From positions 2,556,001-2,620,000 of the forward strand of contig NZ_JAFIBW010000001.1 in the NCBI RefSeq assembly GCF_017833295.1: a stretch of DNA of 64,000 nucleotides, given 5' to 3'. Shown piece after piece: positions 34,266-42,628 of the stretch. The notes under the pieces are model-generated. The model made no database searches. It was not told where the DNA came from and was given only the letters and a program-made list of their open reading frames with translations. A program made the translations under genes and the position numbers. The stretch's first letter is position 1. Every line of letters begins with the position of its first letter. This DNA comes from Methylobacterium sp. PvR107 (GTDB lineage: Bacteria > Pseudomonadota > Alphaproteobacteria > Rhizobiales > Beijerinckiaceae).

Positions 34266-35405
34266 CTATCCCCGCGCCCGCGCCCGGATCATGAAATTGT
34301 CGTAGGTATACTCCGCCACCTGGAACCAGAGGTATTCCTCGTTGCGGAAGGTGCGCATCGCCTCGTAGATCCGGCGGAAATCGGGGTTCTTGGCGGCGAT
34401 CTCGCCGTAGACGTCGTTGGCGTTCTTGAGGGCCGCCTCCATCACCTCCTGAGGGAAGGGGCGAAGCTGCGCCCCCGCGGCGACGAGCCGGCGCAGGGCC
34501 TGGGGGTTGCGCGCGTCGTACTTGGCCTGAACATCGGCTCCGACCTCGGCGGCGGCCATCCGGAGAACGGCCTGATAGGCCTTCGGCAGCGCCTTCCACT
34601 TCTCGGCGTTGAACCAGAAGTGCAGCATCGCGCCGCCCTCCCAGAAGCCGGGATAGTGATAGACCGGTGCGACCTTCTGCAGGCCGAGCCGCTCGTCGTC
34701 GTAGGGGCCGATCCACTCGGCGGCGTCGAGCTTCTTGCTCTCCAGAGCCGCGTAGATCTCGGGACCCGGCACCGCCTGCGGCTGGACCCCGAACTTGGCG
34801 AGCACCTGCCCGCCCATGCCGCCGATCCGGAACTTGAGGCCCTGGAGGTCGGCGAGGCTCTTGATCTCGCGCCGGAACCAGCCGCCCATCTGGGCGCCGG
34901 TATTGCCGCCGGGCAGGCAGACCAAGCCGGCCCTCGCGAACACCTCGCCGAAGAGCTCGGCGGCGCCTCCCGCCTGCCACCAGGCGGCGGCGCCCCGCGC
35001 GTTGAGGCCGAACGGGATCGCGGTGGCGAGCGCGAAGGTCGGGTCCTTGGCCATGCCCAGCGTCGCGGGGCCGTGGCCCATCTCGACGGTGCCCGCCGCC
35101 ACGGCGTCCAGCACGCCGTCCGCGGGCACCGGCTCGCCCGGCCCCTGCACCTGGATCTGGAAGCGTCCATCCGTGGCCTCGGCCACGATCCGGCTGAGCG
35201 ACTCGGGGGCGCCGAACAGGATGTCGAGACTCTTCGCGTAGGCCGAGGACAAGCGCCAGCGCAGTTCGGGGGCGCCCTCCGCGCGGGCGGGAGCCGCCAG
35301 CGGACCGGCGATCGCGGCGGCCGCGCCGAGGCCGGCGGTCAACACCGTCCGGCGCCGCGTCCCGGCCGTAGGGGGGTGCGCGATGTGAGTCTCGTCCAAC
35401 GGCAT
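34266..35405 (-). CDS. TRAP-transporter substrate-binding protein, Tat-exported
   Basis: A 379-residue DctP/TakP-family binding protein for carboxylates. The N-terminus carries a twin-arginine signal (GTRRRTVLTAGLGAAAAIAG). Core motifs are LRWRLSSAYAKSLDILFGAPE, AAGTVEMGHGPA, LADLQGLKFRIGGMGGQVL and PEIYAALESKKLDAAEWIGPYDD. The latter resembles 2-oxoacid binders. No dctQ or dctM membrane genes lie nearby, so it is an orphan binder that must share a distant permease. Upstream and divergent is the phosphatase-like gene at 35.5 kb. Confidence 0.88.
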   Translation of the reverse strand: MPLDETHIAHPPTAGTRRRTVLTAGLGAAAAIAGPLAAPARAEGAPELRWRLSSAYAKSLDILFGAPESLSRIVAEATDGRFQIQVQGPGEPVPADGVLDAVAAGTVEMGHGPATLGMAKDPTFALATAIPFGLNARGAAAWWQAGGAAELFGEVFARAGLVCLPGGNTGAQMGGWFRREIKSLADLQGLKFRIGGMGGQVLAKFGVQPQAVPGPEIYAALESKKLDAAEWIGPYDDERLGLQKVAPVYHYPGFWEGGAMLHFWFNAEKWKALPKAYQAVLRMAAAEVGADVQAKYDARNPQALRRLVAAGAQLRPFPQEVMEAALKNANDVYGEIAAKNPDFRRIYEAMRTFRNEEYLWFQVAEYTYDNFMIRARARG

Positions 35406-35547
35406 CTCGTTCGAGCAACTCCGATCCGGCCGGCGCGGGATCGGCGGCCGCAGGTAGCACGTCCGCGCCGGTTCTCGAAAGTCGCGGGCGCCGGGGCCAG
35501 TTCCGTTCCGCCTCGAAACCGGCGTTCGCCCGTGCTAGGCGCCGCGG

Positions 35548-36114
35548 ATGCGATCAGAGCCCGCCGTCACCCTGCACACCGTCTGCGGCCTGGAGGAGCT
35601 GACGGGCCACGGCGCGCGCGGCGTCAGCCATGTCCTGTCCCTGCTCGATCCCGGCACGCCGGAACCCGAGGCGTTCGCGGGCTACGGCCGTCATACCCGC
35701 ACCACCCTGCGCTTCCACGATTGCCTGGGCCCGGGCGAGGGCCTCGTGCCGCCGGAGCCCGCGCACGTCGAAGCCATTCTGGACTTCGGACGTCAGCTCG
35801 ACGGCGCCGCCCATCTCTTGGTGCATTGCCACTACGGGCTGTCGCGCTCGACGGCCGCGCTGCTGACCCTGTTCGCCCAGGCCGAGCCGCAGACGCCCGC
35901 CGCGGCGCTGGTCGCGCGCCTGCACGCCCTGCGCGAGCCCGCTTGGCCCAATGCCCGGATGATCGGCTTCGCCGACGCGATGCTGAACCGGGACGGCCAG
36001 CTCAGCGAGGCGGTCCGGCAGCTTCACGCCCTGCAGCTGCAGGTGCGGCCGCACCTCGCCGACCTGCTGCGCGGTCTGGGCCGCGGCGCGGAGGTCGATG
36101 CCGCGAGCGGCTAG
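35548..36114 (+). CDS. Protein-tyrosine-phosphatase-like protein
   Basis: A 188-residue protein with the C-x5-R phosphatase signature HCHYGLSRSTAALLT, in which the Cys and Arg are both present. An upstream segment with Asp (LRFHDCLGPGEGLVPPE) could supply the general acid. This layout is typical of the small dual-specificity-like phosphatases of alphaproteobacteria. The target is unknown. It is convergent with the LivK-like gene, leaving 27 bases between stops. Confidence 0.8.
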   Translation: MRSEPAVTLHTVCGLEELTGHGARGVSHVLSLLDPGTPEPEAFAGYGRHTRTTLRFHDCLGPGEGLVPPEPAHVEAILDFGRQLDGAAHLLVHCHYGLSRSTAALLTLFAQAEPQTPAAALVARLHALREPAWPNARMIGFADAMLNRDGQLSEAVRQLHALQLQVRPHLADLLRGLGRGAEVDAASG

Positions 36115-36141
36115 GGCGCGAAAAGACCCGCCCGCGGGCCG

Positions 36142-37278
36142 TCATTTCCCGGCCGGCGTGAAGCTCCCGTCCTTCCAGACGTAGAGCACGTAGCCCTGCG
36201 CGGTGACGTCGCCCTTGGCGTCGAAGCCCACCGTCCCGAGCACGAGGTCGAAACGCTCCGTGTGGAGGGCCTGGGCGATGGCCCTCGGCGCGGCGGAATG
36301 GGCGAAGTTGCCGGCCGCGACCAGGGCCTGCATGGCTGCGTAGCCGTAGATCGTCGAGCCGGTCGGATCGACATTCTCGGCCTTGAACGCCTTCACCACG
36401 CTCGCCGCGGCGGGCTGCCGGCTCGGGTCGAGGTAGAAGGTCATCAGCACGCCGTTGCTCGCCGGCCCGGCGATCTTGGCAAAGTCCGGCGTGGCGATCG
36501 CCGAGGTGCCGAACCATTGCGGGCGAAAACCCCGATCGGCGGCAACCTTCACCAAGCGGCCCATCTCGACGGCATCACCACCGTAATAGACCACCTCGAT
36601 CCCCGCGGCCTTGAGGCGATCCGCCAATGCGGCATCGTCGGCGTCGCTGGGCGAGAAGGACAGCGACAGCGCCTCGTTGACGCCGATGCGGTTGAGATTG
36701 TCCTTGGTGGCGGCCGCGAGGGTGCGGGACGCCGGAGTCGGATCCTGGATCAGCGCGATCTTCCGGTCCCGGAAGCGCTCGGCCAGCACGGCCGCCGACA
36801 GCCGGGCCTGATCGTCATCGCGCCCGCAGACGCGGAAGACGGTCGGCAACCCCCGGTCGGTGAGCCGCGCCGCCACCGAGGCGGCGGTGATCATCACGAC
36901 GCCGTTCTGGGCGTAGATGTCGGAGGCGGCGATCGAGGCGTTGGAGCAGACATGGCCCACGACGAGGCGCACGTCGGAGCGCACGAAATGGTTGGCCACC
37001 GCCGTCGCGGTGTTGGAGTCGCAGGCGTCGTCCTGGACGTCGAGGGTCACGGCCTGGCCGTCGAGGCCGCCCATGGCGTTCGCGTCGCGGGCCGCGGCCT
37101 CGACCCCGCGCAGCACCTGCTCCCCGACCGCCACGTAGGGTCCCGAGCGCGGAACCGCCACGCCGATCACCATGTCGGCCGCCGCCGGGGCGGCTGACAG
37201 GAGCGCAACACACAGGCTCAGGGAGATCAGCGCGGGCCGGAACGGCCCACCTGCGGGGACGACGCGTCCGATCTTCAT
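36142..37278 (-). CDS. Branched-chain amino-acid-type ABC binding protein (LivK-like)
   Basis: A 378-residue periplasmic binding protein with a long signal region ending SAAPAAADM. Type I fold motifs include IGVAVPRSGPYVAVGEQVLRG, DACDSNTATAVANHFV, LVVGHVCSNASIAASDIYAQ and VYYGGDAVEMGRL. It binds a branched-chain or small amino acid or amide. There are no liv permease or ATPase genes beside it, so it is an orphan component. Confidence 0.88.
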   Translation of the reverse strand: MKIGRVVPAGGPFRPALISLSLCVALLSAAPAAADMVIGVAVPRSGPYVAVGEQVLRGVEAAARDANAMGGLDGQAVTLDVQDDACDSNTATAVANHFVRSDVRLVVGHVCSNASIAASDIYAQNGVVMITAASVAARLTDRGLPTVFRVCGRDDDQARLSAAVLAERFRDRKIALIQDPTPASRTLAAATKDNLNRIGVNEALSLSFSPSDADDAALADRLKAAGIEVVYYGGDAVEMGRLVKVAADRGFRPQWFGTSAIATPDFAKIAGPASNGVLMTFYLDPSRQPAAASVVKAFKAENVDPTGSTIYGYAAMQALVAAGNFAHSAAPRAIAQALHTERFDLVLGTVGFDAKGDVTAQGYVLYVWKDGSFTPAGK

Positions 37279-37404
37279 CGGCCTCTTCTAGGCATCCTTG
37301 CGTACGGCAGCCACGGGCGAAGCGGAGTACAATGTCCACAAGTTTCCCGCACCGCACTCGAAGCCCATACGCGAGGATCACGGGAAACGCGATTTTTTTC
37401 CGCC

Positions 37405-37425
37405 GCGCCCCCGAAGGCGGGGCGC
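37405..37425. other. Stem-loop just after the export lipoprotein gene
   Basis: GCGCCCC-N7-GGGGCGC is a perfect 7-bp stem starting three bases past the stop of the minus-strand export gene. The run of seven Ts at 37393-37399 is on the wrong strand to be its U-tract, so it is not a textbook intrinsic terminator. It could still block the 3' end of the transcript. Confidence 0.4.
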
Positions 37426-37427
37426 CT

Positions 37428-38612
37428 CTACTTCGTGTAGGCGTAAGCTGTGGCGATTGAGGAGACCGGTCCGGTGACGCCGCTGAACGCGGAGAGCACC
37501 TTGGAGACCTCGGTGAACGGCGCATTCGAGACGTAGACGAGGTCGCGGTTGCGCATCCGGAACGCCTGGGAGACGAACAGGCTGTTGGGGTCGCGCATGT
37601 CGATCCGGTAGACCACCGGCACCAGCGGCGTGCCGAGCAGCCGCGAGCCGGGGCTGAGCCGGCGCACGACGCTGGCCGGCTCGAACCGGAAGATGAACGT
37701 GCCGGCCGGGTCGGCGGTGAAGTCTGACAGGCCGCGGGCCTTGGCCAGCGCCTGCGCCAGGGTGATGCCGTCGGCCTGGAACGCCAGCTCGGTGCTGTTG
37801 CCCAGCGCGCCGACCGCGATGAAGGTCTGCGGATCGCGCACCAGCGTGAGCACGTCGTTGGGCCGCAGGTAGATGTTCTCCTTGGGGTTCGACACCACCG
37901 CGGTCAGCGGCACGGTGGCGGTGACCGGCCCGCGCGAGAGCCGCACGAAGGTCTCGCTGACCGGCGCGCGGTTGCCGCCGGCGGCCGCGATGACGTCGAG
38001 GATGCGGTCGCCGTGGCCCGAGAGCGGCAGGCGGGCGCCGGCCGCGCCCTCGCCGGTGACGGTCACGGCCTGGCTGATCGGCCGCGTGACCGAGACCAGC
38101 ACCTGCGGCTGGATGGCCTTTCCGGCGAGCTCGGTCTCGATCAGCGCCTGCACGTCCTGGGTGCGGCGGCCGGCGACCTTGATGCGCCCGGCATAGGGCA
38201 CCGAGATGGCGCCGTCGCGCCCGACCGGCTGCTCGGGGATGAGGGCGGACTTGGAGCCGGCCGAGAACCGGTCGGCGACCAGCGGCCCGGAGAACAGGCC
38301 GCCGGAGCCGGCTTCCCAGACCGAGACCGAGACCATGTCGCCGATGCCGATGACCGGCTCGGTCGAGGGGCGGTGGTCGCCGAACGAGGCGAGCAGGCTG
38401 TCCAGCGGACGGCCGCGCAGGGCCTCGACCACGCTGGGGGTGACGTCGATGATCTCGTAGCGCGCCACCAGGCCGCCATCGGCGGTCGCAACCTCCGCAC
38501 CCGCCTGGATCGCGCTCGCCGTCGGACCCGCCGCGGGCAGGTACGTGCAGCCCGACATCGCCGTCGCGGCGAGCAGAGCAAGGGGAAGTGTGCGCATCCA
38601 GATGTTGCCCAT
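37428..38612 (-). CDS. Polysaccharide biosynthesis/export lipoprotein (Wza/ExoF-like)
   Basis: A 394-residue outer-membrane export protein. It has a lipoprotein signal with Cys22 in LLAATAMSGCTYL. A Poly_export domain follows (PVIGIGDMVSVSVWEAGSGG), then RDGAISVPYAGRIKVAGRRTQ, then SLBB-like repeats (QVLVSVTRPISQAVTVTGE and IYLRPNDVLTLVRDPQTF). It forms the pore for capsule or exopolysaccharide. ATG 38612 gives the signal peptide; the upstream open frame is not conserved. No polymerase or kinase genes accompany it. Confidence 0.87.
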   Translation of the reverse strand: MGNIWMRTLPLALLAATAMSGCTYLPAAGPTASAIQAGAEVATADGGLVARYEIIDVTPSVVEALRGRPLDSLLASFGDHRPSTEPVIGIGDMVSVSVWEAGSGGLFSGPLVADRFSAGSKSALIPEQPVGRDGAISVPYAGRIKVAGRRTQDVQALIETELAGKAIQPQVLVSVTRPISQAVTVTGEGAAGARLPLSGHGDRILDVIAAAGGNRAPVSETFVRLSRGPVTATVPLTAVVSNPKENIYLRPNDVLTLVRDPQTFIAVGALGNSTELAFQADGITLAQALAKARGLSDFTADPAGTFIFRFEPASVVRRLSPGSRLLGTPLVPVVYRIDMRDPNSLFVSQAFRMRNRDLVYVSNAPFTEVSKVLSAFSGVTGPVSSIATAYAYTK

Positions 38613-38843
38613 CGGTATTGCCGAGCCCGTGCCTAGCCCAAGGCCGCCCGGGTGTCCGTAGCGGGTGGGCCACACTGCACCCGCGACGGTCGAGCCGGCG
38701 GATTCATCCTCGCTAAGCACAGCTTTTTCGGGGCAAGCACCGCACAATGCCGCTTGCGGCGGCACGTCAGCACTATCGAGTTCTGAAAAAGGCCCCCCCC
38801 GCAACCCGGGCGGATCGGCGTCGCCCGCCTCGGTCCGGCGTTC

Positions 38844-39092
38844 TCAATTGGCCTGGGTGATGGCCGTGTTGATCCGATCGTAGACCGTATTCAGGCGCGA
38901 CACGTAAAACCGGATGCTTCCGACGGCGACCACGAACACCAGGAAGCCGATCAGCGCATATTCCAGCGCCGTCGATCCGCGCGCATCCTGCTTGAATCGT
39001 ATTCCTTCGGCGGTCGTCCGACCTGCGAGGCCGGCGAGGATCCGGAACAGCGGGGTGCCCGCCCCCGTCCTGCCGCAACTCGGCTCGTCCAT
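38844..39092 (-). CDS. Flp-type (class IVb) pilin
   Basis: An 82-residue prepilin-like protein. After a rather long polar leader comes the processing site RG/STALEYALIG, with Glu at +5 and Tyr at +6 as in Flp pilins, followed by one hydrophobic helix (FLVFVVAVGSIRFYV). It would be the subunit of a Tad/Flp pilus such as the one built by cpaB-E at 59.6-64 kb, which lies 20 kb away. The leader of about 39 residues is longer than usual; ATG 39092 has a GAGAGGG site, so this start was kept. Confidence 0.8.
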   Translation of the reverse strand: MDEPSCGRTGAGTPLFRILAGLAGRTTAEGIRFKQDARGSTALEYALIGFLVFVVAVGSIRFYVSRLNTVYDRINTAITQAN

Positions 39093-39276
39093 GGTCGAAA
39101 CGCCCTCTCGGCAAGCGGTGCCATGCGCGTGGCCGCTCAGCCCGAGATCCCGTCTAGCGTCCCTGCACTTGCCGCCGGCTTAATGGATTGCGCGAAACAG
39201 GGTCGTCGCACAGGCTTCAACAGGGATTGACCCCCACGAGGGCGCGCCCGATCACCCGGACGCGCCCGCCGGTCGG

Positions 39277-39552
39277 TCAGGCGTGACCGGCCTTGTGGCG
39301 CAGATCATCGATCCGCTTGGAGGCCTCGGCCTTGTCGAGTTCCGGGTCGAACGCCTCGGGAGCCTTGGCCTCCTCCGAGAGCGTTTTGAGATAGGACGCC
39401 TGAGCGCCGGTCATCGGCTCGCCGCCGGTGGTCCACTGGTCCGGATCCTTGATCTGGTTCGAGCTGTCCTTGGGGTCGGTCTTGGGGTTGTCCGCAGACC
39501 CTGCGGCCTTCTGATCGGTCTTCGAGGCTGACTTCCCGGCGGTGTTGGCCAT
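39277..39552 (-). CDS. DUF3072-type small protein
   Basis: A 91-residue, charged, probably cytoplasmic protein. The N-terminal half is Lys/Ser/Asp-rich and disordered. The C-terminal half reads EPMTGAQASYLKTLSEEAKA and FDPELDKAEASKRIDDLRH, matching the DUF3072 domain. Function unknown; such proteins are often associated with stationary phase or stress. Start ATG 39552. Confidence 0.8.
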   Translation of the reverse strand: MANTAGKSASKTDQKAAGSADNPKTDPKDSSNQIKDPDQWTTGGEPMTGAQASYLKTLSEEAKAPEAFDPELDKAEASKRIDDLRHKAGHA

Positions 39553-39726
39553 GGATCTATGTTCCTGAAATGTTCTGTCTTCGCGGAGGGGAACGCGCGG
39601 TTTGCGGGGTGGTTCCTGGCCCGCCGAACGGTCCCCGGATTGATGCGACGATCTTTCCTTCCCTGGTCCCCGTCCTATTGATGAACCTCACGGCGCCCAG
39701 TGCGCCGCGGAGCCGCGGTGATCCTG

Positions 39727-40302
39727 ATGAGTCCGCAGACGAGGACGACGCACGATGCCGGGAGTCCAGCCAGCGCCGCGCAGGTCCTCGTGGTCATGGG
39801 CGTCTCGGGTTCGGGCAAGAGCACCGTCGCCGCCCTGATCGCCGAGAAGCTCGGCTGGATCTTCGTCGACGGCGACAGCTTCCACACCCCCGAGCATGTC
39901 GCCAAGATGCATGCGGGGCACGCCCTGGACGACGAGGATCGCGCGCCCTGGCTGGCCCGGATCGCGGTCTGGGTCCGGCATCGGCTTGAGGCAGGGGAAT
40001 CGGGCGTGGTGGTCTGCTCCGCCCTGCGGCGGGCCTACAGGGACGTCCTCACCGGCGGGAACCGCCAGGTGCGCGTCGTCTTCCTCGACGGCGACCGGGC
40101 CCTGATCGCCGGCCGCCTCGTCGCGCGGCAGGGACATTTCATGTCGCCCCGTCTTCTGGACAGCCAGTTCGCCACGCTGGAGGCGCCAGGTCCGGACGAG
40201 CACCCGATCACGGTCGGGATCACCGAGCCGCCCGAGAGGATCGCCGATCGCGTCGTGGCACAGCTCGCGGCCGAAGCGCGCGCCCAGACCGGAGCAGGGT
40301 GA
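39727..40302 (+). CDS. gntK: Gluconokinase
   Basis: A 191-residue kinase that phosphorylates gluconate to 6-phosphogluconate. Motifs: P-loop VMGVSGSGKSTVAALIAE, WIFVDGDSFHTPEHVAKMHAGHAL, DDEDRAPWLARI, VVVCSALRRAYRDVL and RQGHFMSPRLLDSQFATLE, all typical of the thermoresistant gluconokinase family. ATG 39727 is preferred; a GTG at 39700 is in frame. A Cof-type HAD phosphatase follows after 4 bases and probably shares its transcript. Confidence 0.9.
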   Translation: MSPQTRTTHDAGSPASAAQVLVVMGVSGSGKSTVAALIAEKLGWIFVDGDSFHTPEHVAKMHAGHALDDEDRAPWLARIAVWVRHRLEAGESGVVVCSALRRAYRDVLTGGNRQVRVVFLDGDRALIAGRLVARQGHFMSPRLLDSQFATLEAPGPDEHPITVGITEPPERIADRVVAQLAAEARAQTGAG

Positions 40303-40306
40303 ATCG

Positions 40307-41128
40307 ATGGGATCGGGGCCCACCAAAGCCGCCGGGATCGCCCTGGTGATCTCGGACGTCGACGGCACCCTCGTGACCGGCGACAAGCGCCTGACCGCCG
40401 CCACGGTCGCGGCCGTGAGCCGGCTGCGCGCGGCCGGGATCGGCTTCAGCATCGCCTCAGCGCGACCGCCGATCGGGCTCCGGGCTCTCGTCGCCCAGCT
40501 CGGCCTCGATCTGCCGATGGGGGCGTTCAACGGCGCCAGCGTGGTGCGGCCCGACCTGTCGCCGATCGCGGAGCGCCTCATTCCGGAAGCCGCGGCCAGG
40601 GCCGCGCTCGATCAGCTCCTGGCCGCCGGGCTCGATGTCTGGGTCTTCGCCGAAGGCGCCTGGTGCCTGCGCGATCCGGACGGCCCCTACACGGATCTGG
40701 AACGCCGCACGATCGGCGCGGAGCCGCGCGTCGTGGACGATCTCGGCACGCTCATGGGCGCCGCCGCCAAGATCGTCGGCGTGAGCCGCGACCCCGCCCA
40801 CCTCGCCGCCTGCGAGGCGCAGATCGGGGCGGCCCTGGCCGACCGGGCCACGGTGCATCGCTCGCAGGCCTATTATCTCGACGTCACGCCGCCCGACCTC
40901 GACAAGGGCCGGTTCGTGACCTGGATGAGCGGGCATCTCGGCATTCCGCCCGAGCGGATCGCCACCTTCGGGGATGCCGGCAACGATCGGCCGATGTTCG
41001 CCTGCAGCGGCTTCTCGGTGGCGATGGGCAATGCCGAGGCGGCGGTGAAGGCGTCCGCGCACGCCGTCACGGACAGCAACGACGCGGACGGCTTCGCCCA
41101 CGGCGTCGCGCGGTTCATCCTGCCCTGA
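40307..41128 (+). CDS. Cof-type HAD-IIB phosphatase
   Basis: A 273-residue HAD phosphatase. It has catalytic motif I VISDVDGTLVTGD (nucleophile and acid Asp), motif II Ser/Thr in GFSIASARPP, Lys in LDKGRFVTWM, and motif IV FGDAGNDRPMFA. The IIB cap is large, as in YbjI/Cof proteins. These dephosphorylate sugar phosphates or pyridoxal phosphate. Its place after gluconokinase suggests a sugar-phosphate substrate, by inference. Confidence 0.88.
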   Translation: MGSGPTKAAGIALVISDVDGTLVTGDKRLTAATVAAVSRLRAAGIGFSIASARPPIGLRALVAQLGLDLPMGAFNGASVVRPDLSPIAERLIPEAAARAALDQLLAAGLDVWVFAEGAWCLRDPDGPYTDLERRTIGAEPRVVDDLGTLMGAAAKIVGVSRDPAHLAACEAQIGAALADRATVHRSQAYYLDVTPPDLDKGRFVTWMSGHLGIPPERIATFGDAGNDRPMFACSGFSVAMGNAEAAVKASAHAVTDSNDADGFAHGVARFILP

Positions 41129-41348
41129 CGCGCTTCCCGCAGCGCCGGTGCGCGCGCCTCCGCATCAACCTGTGGATAACGCCGCCGGCGCCCGGAGGGC
41201 CGCACGGCTGTTGCCGGCGAAACACAGATCCGGGCGCGACCATGCCCGATGCACCCGTCGCCCACAGGCTGCCGAACCGAGGCCGCTTTCCGGCCTCATT
41301 TGCCCGCGACCTAGCTTAGCCACAGAACAAGCAGCTCCGGGTCTCGGC

Positions 41349-42287
41349 ATGCATCGCCTTCTCTTGGCCGCCGCCATCGCGGTCGTGCCCGCCGTCGCCT
41401 TCGGGCAGGGCGCGCGCGACAACATCGACGCGCTGATCGAGCAGCAGGCCAAGGCCAACGGGGTTCCGGCAAGCTTCGTCCACGCGGTGGTCAAGCGCGA
41501 GAGCAACTACAACCCGAAAGCCAAGGGCGGCAGCGCCCTCGGGCTCATGCAGATCAAGCACGCGACCGCGCGCAGCCTCGGCTACACGGGCGACGCCGCG
41601 GGACTCTACGATCCGGCGACCAACCTGCGCTACGGCGTGGCGTATCTGGCGGGCGCGTACCGCACCGCCCAGGGGAACGTCAGTCAAGCCTACCAGTACT
41701 ACAACCGCGGCTATTACTACGCCGCCAAGCGCCAGGGCATCTCCACCGAGGTCGCCTCGGTCGTCGCCCCCGTGGCGGCGTCGGCCAGCGCCCTGGCGAG
41801 CCTGTTCGGCGGCGGCGCGGCAGATCGCAACGCCGGCACGGCCGCGTCCGCCCTGGCCTACGCGCCGAGTGCCGCGGCGGTGGCGGAGGTGCCGAGCGAG
41901 CGGGTCGAGGTGCCCCTGCCGCCGCGCCGCCCAGCCGCCCTCGACGGGGCCACGGTCCAGCTCGCGAGCCTGTCCGTCGAGCCGACTGCGGCCGCCGCGG
42001 CCCCGGCGGACCAGGCCGCTGCGGTCCAGGCCGTGGAGGTCCCGCTCCCGCCGCGCCGGCCCGTGGGCCTCGGCAGTGCCGTCGCGGTGGCGGACGCGCG
42101 TCCCACCGCGATCGCGGAATTGCGCCTGTCTCCGCAGCCGCAGGCCGAGGCCGCTGCGGCCGCCGAGGCGGTCGAAGTGCCGCTGCCGCCGCGTCGTCCG
42201 CCCGTTCAGATGCTGGCGGCCGCCACGCCGCGGCGCGCGCCCGCCAGTGTGGCCGTACGCGAGGCCGTGGCCCTGCCGGTCGAGTGA
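41349..42287 (+). CDS. Lytic transglycosylase with three proline-rich repeats
   Basis: A 312-residue exported murein hydrolase. It has a signal peptide (MHRLLLAAAIAVVPAVAFG) and then an SLT domain with catalytic Glu51 in VVKRESNYNPKAKGGSALGLMQIK, plus YDPATNLRYGVAYLAGA and YQYYNRGYYYA. The C-terminal half is Ala/Pro-rich and holds three near-identical VEVPLPPRRP blocks at residues 186-195, 229-238 and 275-284. These may bind or span peptidoglycan. It cleaves glycan strands to give 1,6-anhydro ends. ATG 41349 gives the signal peptide. Confidence 0.9.
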   Translation: MHRLLLAAAIAVVPAVAFGQGARDNIDALIEQQAKANGVPASFVHAVVKRESNYNPKAKGGSALGLMQIKHATARSLGYTGDAAGLYDPATNLRYGVAYLAGAYRTAQGNVSQAYQYYNRGYYYAAKRQGISTEVASVVAPVAASASALASLFGGGAADRNAGTAASALAYAPSAAAVAEVPSERVEVPLPPRRPAALDGATVQLASLSVEPTAAAAAPADQAAAVQAVEVPLPPRRPVGLGSAVAVADARPTAIAELRLSPQPQAEAAAAAEAVEVPLPPRRPPVQMLAAATPRRAPASVAVREAVALPVE

Positions 42288-42628
42288 CAGACGCGCGGAG
42301 CCGCCGCGTTCGACCGGACGCAGACTGCGTCGGCCGCCCAACTGCCCACACAAGGATCATGCCCAAGGCTTGACCATCGGGGCGTTCCGCAACACATAGG
42401 CGACACGCCAGCAGCGTGGTTGGACCGGCCCGGTTTGCATCGGCGCCCGGTTGCAGCGGCCGGACACAGGCGGCGCAACACAGACCTCAGGGCAGGATAC
42501 GTCAGTCTCCGCGCAGATGCTCGGGCAGCTCGCTGCCCTGCGGGATCGCGGAGTGCGATGGATCGCGAAGCGGCAGGTATGCAGGGTACGGTCTCTGCTT
42601 TCGAGCTGGCAGGAAAGCGGACGACGCC
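42288..42628. other. Intergenic region, no gene seen
   Basis: This 341-base gap before the BoxR-like regulator shows no convincing frame, terminator or long repeat. An AGGAAAG sequence 11 bases before the next ATG is its only clear signal. Confidence 0.4.

Noticed and set aside
33013..34305. 430-codon plus-strand frame opposite the PAP2 phosphatase
   Set aside because: Antisense shadow; no recognisable domain, and the minus-strand protein has clear phosphatase motifs and a signal peptide.
32818..35405. Phosphatase plus TRAP binder as a new phosphonate or arsenate uptake system
   Set aside because: The two genes are only neighbours. No permease, regulator or shared motif links them, so a system claim is not supported.
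37393..37425. T-tract plus GC-rich hairpin as an intrinsic terminator
   Set aside because: The T run precedes the hairpin on the plus strand and becomes A on the minus strand, so neither strand has hairpin followed by U-tract.
38786..38843. Possible terminator after the Flp pilin (GC-rich sequence followed by TTTTT on the minus strand)
   Set aside because: The only stem (GGCGG/CCGCC, 12-base loop) is separated from the T-tract by about 20 bases, so it was not called.
41171..41179. Exact DnaA box (TGTGGATAA) before the transglycosylase gene
   Set aside because: A single box with no AT-rich unwinding region, no second box and no dnaA/hemE/parAB context. An origin is not supported.
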